A stretch of DNA of 64,000 nucleotides from Apostichopus japonicus (taxonomy: Eukaryota; Echinodermata; Holothuroidea; Aspidochirotida; Stichopodidae). The stretch spans positions 10,140,764 through 10,204,763 of the forward strand of contig NC_092583.1 of NCBI RefSeq assembly GCF_037975245.1, in the 5' to 3' direction. The position numbers and the translations under genes are program-made. Of the stretch, positions 1-13,400 are shown one piece after another (positions within the stretch are counted from its first letter, which is position 1; every line of letters begins with the position of its first letter). A model generated the notes under the pieces. That model did no database searches, was not told the origin of the DNA, and was given only the letters and a program-made list of their open reading frames with translations.

Positions 1-106
1 ACTAGAGATAAAAGGAGTAATTTCTGGGCTTTGTGGCCAAACATTTTAAGAGACCCACAGGGCAAGGCCAAATATTATGTGCCCTCTCGCCGACACTAGC
101 AGGAGT

Positions 107-390
107 TCCATCCTAAAATACAACATGCAGTATAAAGTTAGGCTTTATTCCATTCCAACAATACAACAGGATATCAACATTATAGGCTACATCCCATCCA
201 GTGATATTTATAATATAAAATTGGGCTATAACCCACATCTCGTAGTACAACAGTATAACATTAGACTACATCCCATCTTGTAATACAACAAGGTACCACT
301 AGCCTATGTCCCATCCTGTAATACAATAGTATAAAATTTAGGCTACATCCCCTTCCCGTATTACAACAGTATCACATTAGGCTGTGTGAT
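107..390. repeat. Degenerate tandem repeat, ~40 bp unit, about 7 copies
   Basis: Units share TACAACAGTATAACATTAGG followed by CTACATCCCATCC. Copies differ at many sites and by small indels, so the array is old. The open frame across it is a by-product of the repeat. Confidence 0.7.
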
Positions 391-599
391 CTGATAGATG
401 GTTATGTGACGTAAAATGATGAAACATCTCTTTAAGACGTTTCACACCTTTTTCTTTTTATTATTATTATTTATTTGTTTCATCAGATAGTATAACAAGG
501 TGAACAAGACAATTATAACTGCAAATAAGTAAAAAATGTGAAAGGAAGTAAACTAAGAAACCCTTTTGGGCTTAACGGAATTGAGTACTCCCATCAAAG

Positions 600-745
600 A
601 AAATAGATAACCTTTACACCTATGAAAGAACTACCCCCCGGGCCCCCCCCCAAAAATAGATAACCTTAACACCTATAAAAGAACTACCCCCCAAAAAAAT
701 ATAATAGATAACCTTAACATATAAGACCTATAACACTACCCTCCC
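600..745. repeat. Tandem repeat, ~57 bp unit, 3 copies
   Basis: Three copies of AATAGATAACCTTAACACC followed by a poly-C-containing segment (AAGAACTACCCCCC). The third copy is diverged. Confidence 0.65.
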
Positions 746-789
746 CCGCCAGCCTCCACCACCACCACCTACTCCCACCTCTTACAACG

Positions 790-1004
790 GATAATCAATA
801 AAGGCTTTCATAGTAATTTTTCAGTTGTCGCCTGAACGAAGCCACGGAAGTATAACATTTCAAGTTGATCGGAAGATTGTTCCACAAAGAAACAGAACGA
901 TATCGGAGGCATTTGCATGCTCTTTGAATTACGACAAAAAGAAGCACGTAAATGACCAGCTTGTCTTTTGTTACCAAATTTTGAAACAAGCTGCTGAAGA
1001 TCAT
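790..1004 (-). mobile_element. Non-LTR retrotransposon 3' end (reverse transcriptase C-terminus fragment)
   Basis: The minus-strand frame ends SVSLWNNLPINLKCYTSVASFRRQLK, the typical C-terminal pattern of CR1/L2-type LINE ORF2 (LWNSLP...FK..LK). Truncated at its 5' end; it begins about 45 bp past the exon 28 donor. Confidence 0.65.
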
Positions 1005-1050
1005 CGTACAGAACTACCTGAACATACACAACCCATTCTAATCGTCTTAC

Positions 1051-1413
1051 CTGTGTAGTCCTGAGCAAAGAGGGAGAATCCTCTTCCACTTAGACCGCCA
1101 TCTGTCCGGAAGGAGATCCAAATTGTTTCCGATGCCAGGTCAATACTTTCGTCGGTCATTTCTGTGTATTGCTTGACCAAGGAATCCCTGTTGACCGTAG
1201 CTCCTGTCCCGACCTCTAAGAAATCTCCGCCCCCGAGGTCAAAGTCCACATCGACAAAGTTGAGAGTCACCCCTCCAGTGCCACTCGAACGTACCACCCA
1301 GACGCAATCGAGGAAATCGGAGTACCCTTTGGAATACCCCTCGGACTGAATGGTCACGATCGAGTTAGCCTTGATGGTTACATCGGCATAACAGTTCTTG
1401 TCTTCTGGTAGCC
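1051..1413 (-). CDS. Gene A exon 28: CUB8 (single exon); gene continues off the left edge
   Basis: 363 nt, phase 1 at both ends (acceptor TTCTTTACAG, donor GTAAGACG). Reads NCYADVTI, YSKGYSDFLDCVWVV, VDVDFDLGGGDFLEV and IWISFRTDGGLSGRGFSLFAQDY. Same length and phase as exon 2 (CUB1). The open phase 1 donor means at least one more exon lies beyond position 1. Confidence 0.85.
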
Positions 1414-4400
1414 CTGTAAAGAAGAAAAACAAAAACAATGTGAGAAACAAACCTGCCTCTCTGTGTATTACAAGTTACATCCAAAACAAACACTGTATAC
1501 TAGTTATAGTAGCTTTATTCTCATCAGGAGAGGCAAGGAGAATAAACTCCCAAGATCGAGGGAGATCCACTATCCTGCATGGACCATCGCTGTCTGTGTA
1601 TCTACCAGTTTCCCGCCGTATGCCCTCAGGAAATCACCCATCACTGACGGCGACGACTGCCATGTCCCCTAGACAGGTTACCCTAGGGTGCCCTCATGAT
1701 CTCGATCATTAAATTTTTGATAATTGAGTAGATACCTGAGAATATGCTCAATCAAAAGTGCGGAAGAAAAAATCGTAGTTTTTTGTCATTTTCTGTATAT
1801 TGGTGTTCTCTTTCTTAGGATAAAAAAAAAATAGAAAAGAAAAAGCCTCGGTGCCCATTCAAATTTGAAATTTGCCTTGATTAACCCTATTAGTACTGAA
1901 AAATTGCCATGGTGCCCCTGCAGACAGTAAAACTGATTTTGAATGCTGCTCTTGGCAATAAAGTCTTCTTATTTTGAAAAGGTCAGTTTCCATGTAAAGA
2001 GGTTCAAGGTACCATGTCAAATGTAGGACAATTGGGGGGGGGGGGGGGGGCTGCAGTGGACTGCGTAGGACAAAATCGTTTTTGGCACTGCTGGTCTTCT
2101 GAGATAATCTAATCTCTATTGTCTGATTTTGATTCAGCCTTACAGCTACTACAGCTTTTTCTCTTTTACAGATTCGTTTTATTACAAGGATACAACCTTA
2201 CTGTGTGACTGACAGTAAGGCATAGCTCTAGAGCCTGTGTAGGAGAAATTGACCTAATGTTGTAATTAGGCCTAGCAGTGGCGTAGGAAGGTACTTTTGA
2301 GTGGGGGGGCTGAAGACTGATGGCCAGCCTGGGGGAGGGGTCTAAGGGGAGGGGGTGTCCCCCTCCCCTTTGGATTTTTTTGCATTTCCAGGTGGCCTCA
2401 GATGCAATTTGGTGCAATATAGCACACTTCAACACCTACTCCATTTTGTAAACTTAATTTTGTATTTTCACCTGGCCTTAGATGCAATTTGGTGCTCCAA
2501 ATGAGATTTTTTTTTCTCATTTGGAAATGAAAAAGGGGTTTTCTGACTTGCGAACCGGGGGGCGGAATGATACTTCCGCCCCTCCACATTTTTCAGTGGG
2601 GGGGCTGGCGCCCCCCCAGCCCCCCCGGTTCCTACGCCCTTGAGGCCTAGGCTTAATCATTGCACTTAGAAAAGACAGACCAAGGGATGTTACCTTCGTC
2701 AATAGCTTCGTAAGCAATCTGGAATCCTTGACTTTGGACAGTGCCATCTGTTACAAACGACACTGAAACGATATTTCCATAACTCTGGTAAAGCCCTGGT
2801 GTAGTGATCGAGCCAGGAATAGTCTGCAACAACGATTGAGGAAAAGCATGTTAGACACAAGTTACCACGTAAAGTGATTTTTTTGGCGGCCCACGAGATG
2901 TCTCAAGAAAAAGAAAAATAATCAATCTATTTTACATAGAAAAACGAGCTAGCTGCTTAGAATTTATCGGCACTAATGATGCTGTCAGGTAGGCCTATTA
3001 TCCCCATTAATTATCAACTGTACTGTATTGACATTATGTTTTTGTGAATACAGATTAAGGACACACACCTTGCTTGAAAGTCCTTGGAATCAACAGCAGG
3101 TTGTTGGTAAGGTGCGGCCCAGTCAATTTTTCACTCCTTATTTCTGGCCCATTCATTCAAAAAGGTTGCCCACACTTGCTCTAACCACTTAACCCTAGCC
3201 TTTGACTACTGCAATATCACAGTGACTTAATATGTGAGGTAAGTCATTGCTATTGAACCCTTTTACCTTGGCTGGACGATTGGATTGTTCTGGGCTCAGT
3301 TCCAAAATTTCTAGATAATCAGCGGAGTCGGTCAGCAACCAAGACAAAAATTCCAGTTGAAGACGGTAACCTTCTGGATACCGGAATACCCAGGTGCAGT
3401 CCAGACCGGATGGATAATTGTCGGGAAAGAATGGTGACTCAACCACACCATACATCTCTGTGACATTGGCAGGCTCTACACAACCAAGGCCTGAAAGAGG
3501 GTGGGGGGGGGGGAGAAAAGAAATAGGGATATAAATTGGTTTGCTGTTATTTGTGAGCTAGAAACACATGCCATACTGTAGCTTCATACACAGAGGACCA
3601 TCAATATGTACAATAGGGTAATTGAGGTCAAATTACATCGTTAAGCTGAAAGGTTTATGACTGGAAGGATAGTACATTAATACGTGAAACTTGTAGGACA
3701 GACTTAATCATTTTTCGGTATTGGATTTAATAGCTCGCTAATTTAGTAGCAGCAACCAAAGTGCTTTTGCATGTCGATTTTGAACCGAGTCCCTTTATCC
3801 AATCATGTTTGAAAATATTCCATGCTTTGAGTCATGATGATGCAATGTAACAATTAAAGAAAATTCAAAACTCGGCTTTTAAAGGTCCACTTTTATCAAG
3901 AATATAATACAGGATTAAAAGAGTTAGATAGACAACAGGTCATCCAAATATTTTACAGTTTGGGTATTAAGAGCGATGCAAAAGTTATAGCCAGCCGGTG
4001 ATACCAAACTGCCTTACTTAAAGGACCGGGCATTTTGTCGAGAGGTAAAACGTTTGAGGTACATTCCGTCGGGAAGTCTTACCGTCGAAGTCTAGGGTCT
4101 GTACATTGTCACCGCCGGCGTATTCCAAATCTCCGGACGTCGTCACCGCTGCCACGGCCAAGTTGTATCTCGTGGACGATCTGAGACCGCCGATCACGAA
4201 TTCGCTGGTGGCGCCACCTACCACCTCTTCGACTTGGTATTCACCGACCGATGCAGTTGGACGGTAACGGATCTTGTACCCTGTCACTTCGCAGTCGTAC
4301 GGCGACACCGTCCACGAAGCTCGGATATTCGTGCCGGAGACGGCGTCGAATGCCACGTCGCTTGGACTGACGTCTTCAAGTTCAAATCCTTTCGAGAGGG

Positions 4401-7400
4401 AAGAAATATGCCGGACGGATTGGTTAAGCTAAATTATAAAGGTGAGTATTTTAATCTTGTACATGGATTAGTTCACTATGTCAAGGGTAGGATTTTTTAT
4501 ATTTTTTAATTTTTAATTTTATATTTTTTTAATTTTTTTTTATTTATTTTTTTAAATTTTACTTTTAAATTTTTAATTTAATTTTTTTATTATTTATTTA
4601 TTTATTATTTTATATTTTTATGATTTTTTTATTTTTGTGTCAAGAGTAGGATGAGGAGGCTGCATGGTACGAAATCTTTTTTTTGAAAATTGAAAAATTG
4701 GCATTAACAGCTAAGTTTCACACAATAAGCACTGCCAGTGCGTTGAGATAATCTCTATTCTCTATCATTTCTCTCTCCTCTATTCTGTTATGTTGATTCA
4801 GCTTTGCTGCGGGGATTTTTGAAGCTGCTGCAGCTTTACCTTTTTGACCTTAGGTAGTAGTCTCACTTACAGGGAAGCCCTACAACTTCATCCTAATAGT
4901 TGAAAGTATTCAGCCCTCTAAGTTGTGACAAGCACTCGTGAAATTTCCTATTTTCTAAAACTAATTGCCAAATATCACAGAGAGCTAGATTCGTTGACTT
5001 AAAGCATTACACTAGCTTCCAATTGAAACGCGTATACATTTCAAAGTCCTTATTTTCAATCCACAATTGTATTTCTAACAAGTTATCTCCAAATTACCTT
5101 TCCGAACTTCTATTAGTAAAACAATACAAGCGTGCCACCCGTCAGTCAAAATTCATTACCCTCCTAGTACCTAGAACCAATGGGGTTACCTATGCCAACC
5201 CTGCTTTTCCAGTTTCTGGTCCCAAATTGTGGAATTCCCTCCCGAACCATTTAAAATGTTTACCTATGAAATCACTTTTCAAATCTAAACTAAAAGCCTA
5301 CCTCTATGCTAAACAATTTTTCAATTTGATTTGTAATTATTTTTCATTGTTGCATTATTGTTTTTGCTTTTCTTTCTATTCAAACTATATATGTACGGCG
5401 CATTTGACAACAATTTTGTTCATAATTAGTGCATTATAAATCTTAGTTATTATTATTAAGGAAAAATGCTTTTAAGATCGCAGATCAAAGATTCGTTTTG
5501 AAATGTCAAATAATATGCCCTTTTTTTTTTTTTTGGACTGCTCAAAAACTTGAAATCTTCATAGAAATATGCCCATAATGGAGAGAAATGAAAGCAGACC
5601 GTTCGCGACCAAAGAGCGGCATTTACTTTTTTAACCCGTAGCCACAAAGCGACTTCTGTAAAAAAAAAAAATAAAATAATAACAAATTCCATGTTACCTT
5701 TATCCATGACTTCACAAACATAAGGGAAGGCTGCTTCGCATTGCCAATCGTAGAAGAATCCCTCTTGCAGGTAACCGCAATCCTGCTTGCCATAGTCATC
5801 CGGTTCCCCGGGGAACCAGTCACTGTTATCTTTATCTGAGCAATCCACCCATCTCCAGGCACCTTCTTGCCCCTTGTCATAGAGTCCTAAATATACATTA
5901 TATAAAGAGATAGGGAAAAAAACCCATGAAAACTTACAGAACGGATGAACCCAGTTCCATTAAAATGCATTATGAACATCAGCAAGGGTTTGAGTTTCCT
6001 TGTTCGGGACAAGTCCCGAGCAATCCACCCATCTCTAGGCACCTTCTTGCCCCTTGTCATAGAGTCCTAAATATACATTATATAAAGAGATAGGGAAAAA
6101 AAACCATGAAAATTTACAGAACGGATGAACCCAGTTCCATTAAAATGCATTATGAAATTCAGCGAGGGTTTGAGTTTCCTTGTCCGGGACAAGTCCCAGA
6201 CAGAACCATGTAACTCACTTTAAACATGCCTTGAGAAATATGAAGACGCTTTTCAATTAACCCGTTGACCATTCGTAATATAAAATAACTTTGAAGTGGG
6301 GGAGGAGGGAGGGGGGAGGTGTAAAGGCCATGTTCAACTGGTAAAGGCCATTTTCAACACAAAAAGGCCATTTTCAACTCTTCTGAGCCAGGAAAGAGTG
6401 AGATTTGGACTAACCCATCCACCATTCGATGTCACCAGCAGCTCCGACGATGAAGTCGTACTCGTCGTCGTCATTGATCACCATCAATTCTCCTCCGGGA
6501 GATGACTGACAATCAGCGCGTGCATTGTCCCAGGACATTGCATCGAAACCTAACTTGTAACAGGTGTTCATGTAAAGTCTCGCATAATCTTGAGGACAGA
6601 GACCAGCTGTTAGGAGAGAGTCAGACAAACATACAATTATATTTAAAGCTTGTTCACATGAATGAATTCCTTTTAAAATGTGGATTGTTCCTTCTTATGA
6701 GGAAATGTTTTCTACATTTTTAAATCTATACCTGGAAACATTTTGTACGTGCCTGATCACCCCAGACACACTTTTGCTTGTAATAATAATAATCATAACA
6801 ATAATAATAATACATAATTTTTATATAGCGCCAAACAAACTATGAAATAGTTCTCGTAGAGCTCAACACATTTAATAACGATTATAACATATATGCTTTG
6901 GTGAAGAGATACGTTTTGAGAGCTGATTTGAAACCGTTTACAGTACTGCAAATTTTTACATGTTCTGGGAAGTGAGTTCCACAGGCACGGTGCACTGGAT
7001 GCGAACGTTCTCAAATCGTAAGTCTGTGTTTTTACTCTAGGGATGAGTAACATCAGTGATGAATTAGAGCGTACCTATGTACCTGGAAAAATTTGTTATG
7101 TGCCTAAACATTAGGGTATGAGCCTAATTAACAAGAGCCATTTTGTTTGTGCCTAATTACCTTGAAATATTTCTTATGTGCCTATCTACTTGGAAACAGT
7201 TTGTATGTGTCATAATCACCTGGAAAAATTTTGTACATGCCTAATTATCTGGGAACACTCTTCCTATTCCTAAAAATGTGGAACCATTACATTCCTTATA
7301 ATGAAGAAGCATTTTCCCTGTTCCTTAGTCTATGGAAAACATTTCTGTAAGTAGACAATCTTCAGGAAATTGAAATTGTTTGTCCAGTTTTTGATATTCA

Positions 7401-10400
7401 AAAATTATTAAAATCAAGCTGAACGAGATAATTACAGGATTCGTTTGCTGTCCTGACGTGTACTTCAGGAAGAGTGAAAGGTTGGACGATGTTGCCGGAC
7501 GCAGCGGCCATTCTCAGCTGGTATTCTGTGTCTGGTAACAGGTCCTTAAGTTCGTAGCTCGTAGTCTGAGCGCCATCGATCCTTTCCACTCTTGGGGAAG
7601 CTAGCGTAGTACCGTTCACCCACAGCCTGTATCCCGTGAGGTCGCAGTTGTTCTCAGAGATGTCCCAGGAGACATTCAGAGACGTGAGTGACACAGGGAC
7701 CGATTGGATGTTGGACGGATTTGCATCGCTAGAATCAAACTCTGTCGCATAGATTAAAAATAAAATAAAAAATCAAGAGTGGAGGAATATCTTCTTGTAG
7801 CTTGTACTATAACTGACAAGCAGGCATACACAACAAACACAAACAAGGTCATTCTAGAAAGAAGGCAAAATAAAGCAAAAACGAAATACCCCAAAATAAG
7901 TTCGGACTAAATCATTATTTCAACAGATTACATGTGCAAGCAAAAAGCAGGAGATAATGGTCTCTAAAAATTCTGAGATATTAGAAGCATTCCTTCTAGA
8001 CCCATGGTCCTTAACCATTCTTGTAATCATAGACCACTTTGAGAATGACAGAAAACCTCTGGTGTCCTCTAGAGATCCCCATAAAGAAACCCCCCCCCTC
8101 AAAAAAAAAAATTCCATAAGTTTGTTGCCTCTGTTCATCAATCTCCCTTTCCATGAACCAAATGTTCTGCTTCTGTTTTTGTTGAACTCTTTAATGTTAT
8201 TGGAGAAAATAAAATTTTTATTTCCCTCTCAGGACCTCCTAATTTCCAAATTGAGTTCTTCTTTCATTTATCACTAATGCATAATTAACTAATAGTGCAA
8301 CCAAAATGGGGAACTAATAATAATAATAATAATAGCAAACTTCTACCTGACCATATTTTCAATGTGTTTTTTTTTACATTTTTTGTTCTCAATTAATTAG
8401 TCACCTTTTTCGTTTATCTCGCAGATGTAGTTGACTGGACGTTCACATTTCCAGTCGTTCCACTTCCCGGCCACCATGTGGACGCAGTGCTGAACATCAT
8501 CCAGGTTGTTGGGTTCCCCATCTCCCCAATTGGTGGCAGCCCAACCGTCAACATCGTCGCAGGTGACCCAACGGAAATAGTCCTCGATGGCCAGATCACT
8601 CATACCTTTAGAGAAAAAAAGCAATGAACAAGTGCACAATTATAGCAATAAAGGCCATCCAGGGATAAGTTCTCACTTCTCACAAAAAAAAAAAAAAAAA
8701 AAAAATTTAAAATTAAAGGGGATAATGAAAATACTGTGACGTTTAAAGTCACATTATTTTAGCACCTGACCTGCCATGATAGGTGAAAGGTCATATAAAT
8801 AACTCACATCATCCTTAATTCTTAACAGGCTTCGATGGGGCAAGGTATATACCTACCCTAAGAGTGTCAAAGCTCGGGGATATTGGTTGAGAGTGTTGTT
8901 TGAAAAATGCTTAAGATTTCAAAATGTTCGTAATGACATTATTGCAGCGGAGCTATGTACAAGATGGCGTCTCTTCAAGAGTGTTAAATGGGATGGGGAA
9001 AGCGTACATTAAATATTCAACCAGGTTTAAGTTAGCTTACCGATCCACCAGTCTCCCCCGTTTGTTTCGTCGAGGACAAAGTCCAACTCCTCTTGACTAT
9101 CTATCACTGCAAGGTCACCATGTTCAATTTCTTTACAGTTTTTCCTTGCGTCGAACCAGGAGGTGGTGTTGCGGACGAACCGGTAGCAACCGTTCTCGAA
9201 GCCTCTTTCGTAGAAAGGTGGACAGAGAGGAACTACAAAAGAAGCACACCCCCCACCCCAAAGAAATTAGCATAATCTTAAAATTCATGAATGTTTAGAT
9301 ATCTTGTTCATTTTAAAATTCTTATACCACAAATTTAAGTTATATCTGGCAAATACCCTCCTTGGCAGACTTCCAAATAAGAGGCACAGCTGGATACACA
9401 CTTTTATGGAAAGGAGTTTGTTACATAATCAAAACATGAACAGTCCGGATACACAAAGGTCCCTTAGTTCAATGTCTCTCTGCTAGTTTTATTTGTTACA
9501 TAGAGGGCGCAACCAATGCTAAAAGTCAATCTTGCTAGTCAGCCAAGGTGTCAGAGCCAGTTGAGACCCAGGGACAATTATCTCACACTTTTTGAAGTCT
9601 TCATTTTGCCTCGAAAATTTCATAACAATTTCCTTTATCTCATTCATCCCTAGGCCTCCAAGAGATATAGGCCCCTGACCCACGCCCCCCCCCCTCGTTA
9701 GGCCTCATTCGATTATTCTTAAGTAATTTTGGTTCTACTTGGTTATATTAGGCATCCACTCCTTGCTTGCCTTGACTTTGTTTAATTAGGAACAACCCGT
9801 ATATTAAGGCTCATCAAAAAGGCAAAATTGTAAATTACGTTATGCAATAATCTTTGTTGGACAATAAACTAACATTTCCAATCGATAAGGCTAAAAGATG
9901 ATCCATGCCGGTATCCTGCGGGACAGTCTGTCAAAACTCAGCTGTGAGCAACGAACATCATAATACGCTCACCATTTTTATAACAATGAGGACCATACCT
10001 TAGGAAACACCACTTTAAAAAACCGAACAGCAACGTTACGTAAATTATATAATCCATGGATTAACTATTAAAAAATAAAATTGATCTTCCATTTACCTGG
10101 CAGAGTGGTTATCTCAACAAATTCATCCTCGGCGCCAGGCAGACCTCCAAACGTGTACGATTCGGCACCGACTGTGATCGTAATTCTCGTCTGTCCGGGA
10201 AGCCCGTAGACGAACCCGTTGGTCGATTCCGCGCCAGGGACGAAGTTGGTCTGGTCCGTGATGACGTTGCTGACGTTGTAGGTCCCGATGATGTTGTATC
10301 CTATCACGTCACAGAGTCTATCCTGGACGGACCATCCAGCGAACGCGGTGTCGTAAGAGCGGGGCTGGGCGGCGATGTCCGTCGGCGACAGATCCCGGAT

Positions 10401-13400
10401 GTCATCGGCTGCCGAGGAGATGCGTAGTGCATGAAGCAACATTTCGATATTTATAACGATTGACGCCCCATTTGATTACAAAAATGGAGATCATCACCTT
10501 CATCTTCGAAATATGAAGATGTCCCGTATCTGGCAAAAGGAACCTCAATGTGATTAATTGAGTCGTAAGTAAACAGTTCTCAGAGCTGCAGTGTGATCAC
10601 AACGGGATGCTTTTATCGTTTGCAAAATATCAGAAACACTTGTAGGTTTTGGGAACAAGTTATGCCACGACTGCTCCAGGTTTTAGCGCATACCCACCGC
10701 AAGTAAATAATGCACAGTGTTGCTTTTTTGTAATACCTTTGCTACTGTCTACCTACAGAGCTACACTGAGCACTGCATGTGTATTGCTTTAAGCAACAAA
10801 AGATATGAATATTCATGATACAATACCGCAGATTGCCAATGATGTTATCCGTACATGCACAGACAAGAATTTTTTTAATACTCAAGAAGTGTAAATTGAC
10901 AACATGTAGTCTTCAAATACTGTGTTAAAATTTACCCAATGAACTCTGGCAGGTTTTCCCCCTGATCCCTCGTCCCCCCCCCTCCCCACCACACACACAC
11001 ACACACAAGGCACAAGGTAATGACTCAACAAGCAGTGGTAAGTCACAGCACATACAAAGCACTGTTTAGAAACTTTATCATTTGTGTTATAGTTAGAGAA
11101 CCAGACCAGATTCTAGCAACATTTAGCTCAAACTTTTATGCATATACTCCCTGCAGACATTTTGTGACACACCCAAGTAGCTAAGTCATTTGTTAAAAGT
11201 TTTTTTTGCTCTCTCTCTCTCTCTGTCAGCTGGGTTAATGACAGATGCCACGCTGCAGTTCAGAAAGAGAGGGATAAATTCTACAAAATTTATGTAAAAA
11301 CTGCTGAATAGAGACTATCAATCCTCATATGACCTGCAGTAACAACATGAAAGCACTTCCAACAAATTGCCAGATATTTCGAAAACGACGACGACGACAA
11401 AACTTTGAACTGATGTCACGATTGCTTTTGTCATTTAACATGATAAGGAAACAAGTTGAAACTCACATCTGGGTCTGATTTCACAGACGTACATCCTCAT
11501 CATTGAACAATCAACGTCCCTCCATTCTCCAGAGGCTCCATCCAACTCTACGCATCCCTTGGACAATCCGACCTCCCCAGTCGCAGGCGAGCCTTGCTCC
11601 CAGTTTTCGAAAGGGGGCCCTATACAGAACGTCGTCCACTGGAATTCATCGGGAGTCATTTCGTCTTGGAGATCTGTAAATAATGACAAGGATCGGCAAA
11701 TATTGATACAAATTAAGAATGCATTACTGGTGTTAAGGGTTTTCCCAATGATTCGAGAAAAAAACAGAGGAAGGCTTTCATTATATGATCCGAACGCCGG
11801 AAGGTCTTTAAAAACTCCATATTGTTATAGATGAACAATGTTGTAAATTTGGCCACATAAAGTTGACAACAGAGAATTGCTTTCCAGATAAGATATTTTC
11901 CCATTGATACAAGAAAAAAACAGAGGAAGGCTTTTATAATATGATCCGAACGCCGGAAGGTCTTTAAAAACTCCATTTCAAAGATATTGTTATAGATGAA
12001 CAATGTTGTACATTTGGCCATATAAAGTTGACAACAGAGAATTGCTTTCCAGATAAGATCCCAAAAGGTCTTCAAAAAAACCTGTTTCAGGTTTAATTGT
12101 ATAGATTTACCCACTGGTTTTTAAGATGTAGAATAATACCCTAGATATGATCAGAACGTAATCACGAATTGGATCTACTGATACAATTTGACGCCAGTTT
12201 ATCGTTGATAAATATCACACCGACCGGGTAAATCACATGCATCTTATATTAATTAATTAAAAATTCATTAATTCATTAATTAATTAGTTAATTATATTAT
12301 TAATTAATTAAAACAAAACAGACAGGTGTGTCCGTACTTATCCAATAGCTATCCGAGTCTCCGAGTAGACCTCTCAAGAGCTCATTTTCATCTGCTGTTT
12401 CAATGTTGACCAAATCCGAGTCGATTTCGGACGCACAGTCCAGACGGGCGTTCTTCCAGCTCATGGGTGTCATTCCGAGCTTGTAGCACCCATCGTCGTA
12501 GCCGATGAAGTAACCATCGGGACAAACTGAACGGAAAACATAAAGAAACCATCGACAGACGAGTTCTTACTTTTACAGGAACGACGTTTTTTGGGGGCTT
12601 TACTCGACGATTCATCTTCTGCTCTTGACCTTACCAAGTTTTCATTTAAGAAAAAGATTAAAAAAATATCACTGAATTATTCCAATTATGTATGGTGGAT
12701 TCCTTTGGGCTTGTCATAACAACAAACTAAACTAACAAATTCAAGGGGTCTGTATTTTGCTAGCATTGAGTAAACTTACCCGGTAATAGGTTTGTCCTCA
12801 CAATGACAGATTTTGCGGTCCTGAAAGAGTAGTTGCCATAAGTATATGTGACCAGAGTCATTTCAAAGTTGTAGTAGGTCTCGGGTGATAAGCCACTAAT
12901 CTCGAGAGAGTCACTGTTGGCTCCGGAAACCAGGACATACTCGTAGTCTGTCTCAGAGGTGTTGTATCGAATCTGTTTAGAAAGTGAAGTTAGTCAAGGA
13001 CATTTGTTAACCCTCGATGCCAATCCATGAAGGTTTATTCCACCAAAAAATTTGGGTTATATTTTTCGGGCAAGTCGTTACAGCCCCCCAAGACAAATTG
13101 GGCTCCTACGCCTATGGGTCCTGTCCTGTGTAGGACATAATCTCTTTTGCTCACACAGTTCCAAACAATAGGTACTGAAGGTCTTCAGAGAGATAATGTT
13201 ATAATTTGATATTGATGCAGCCTGGCTAAAGCTTTTCTCTGTTTTACACAGTGCCTTATGCATACAAGTAAAGAGGACCATTTCTCACCCTGTAGCCTTC
13301 GAGGTCACAGTTGACGGGAGACACGTCCCACGTCAGCGAAACGGACCTGGTACTCTCCGCGGTCCCTTCCAAGTTACGTGGATAAATATCCAAGTCATCT

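Larger units (their letters stand above)
1..1050. other. Left-edge part of a gene A intron
   Basis: No exon of gene A is visible here. The stretch holds two short tandem arrays (107-390 and 600-745) and a LINE 3' end (790-1004). The next exon of gene A must lie beyond position 1. Confidence 0.6.
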
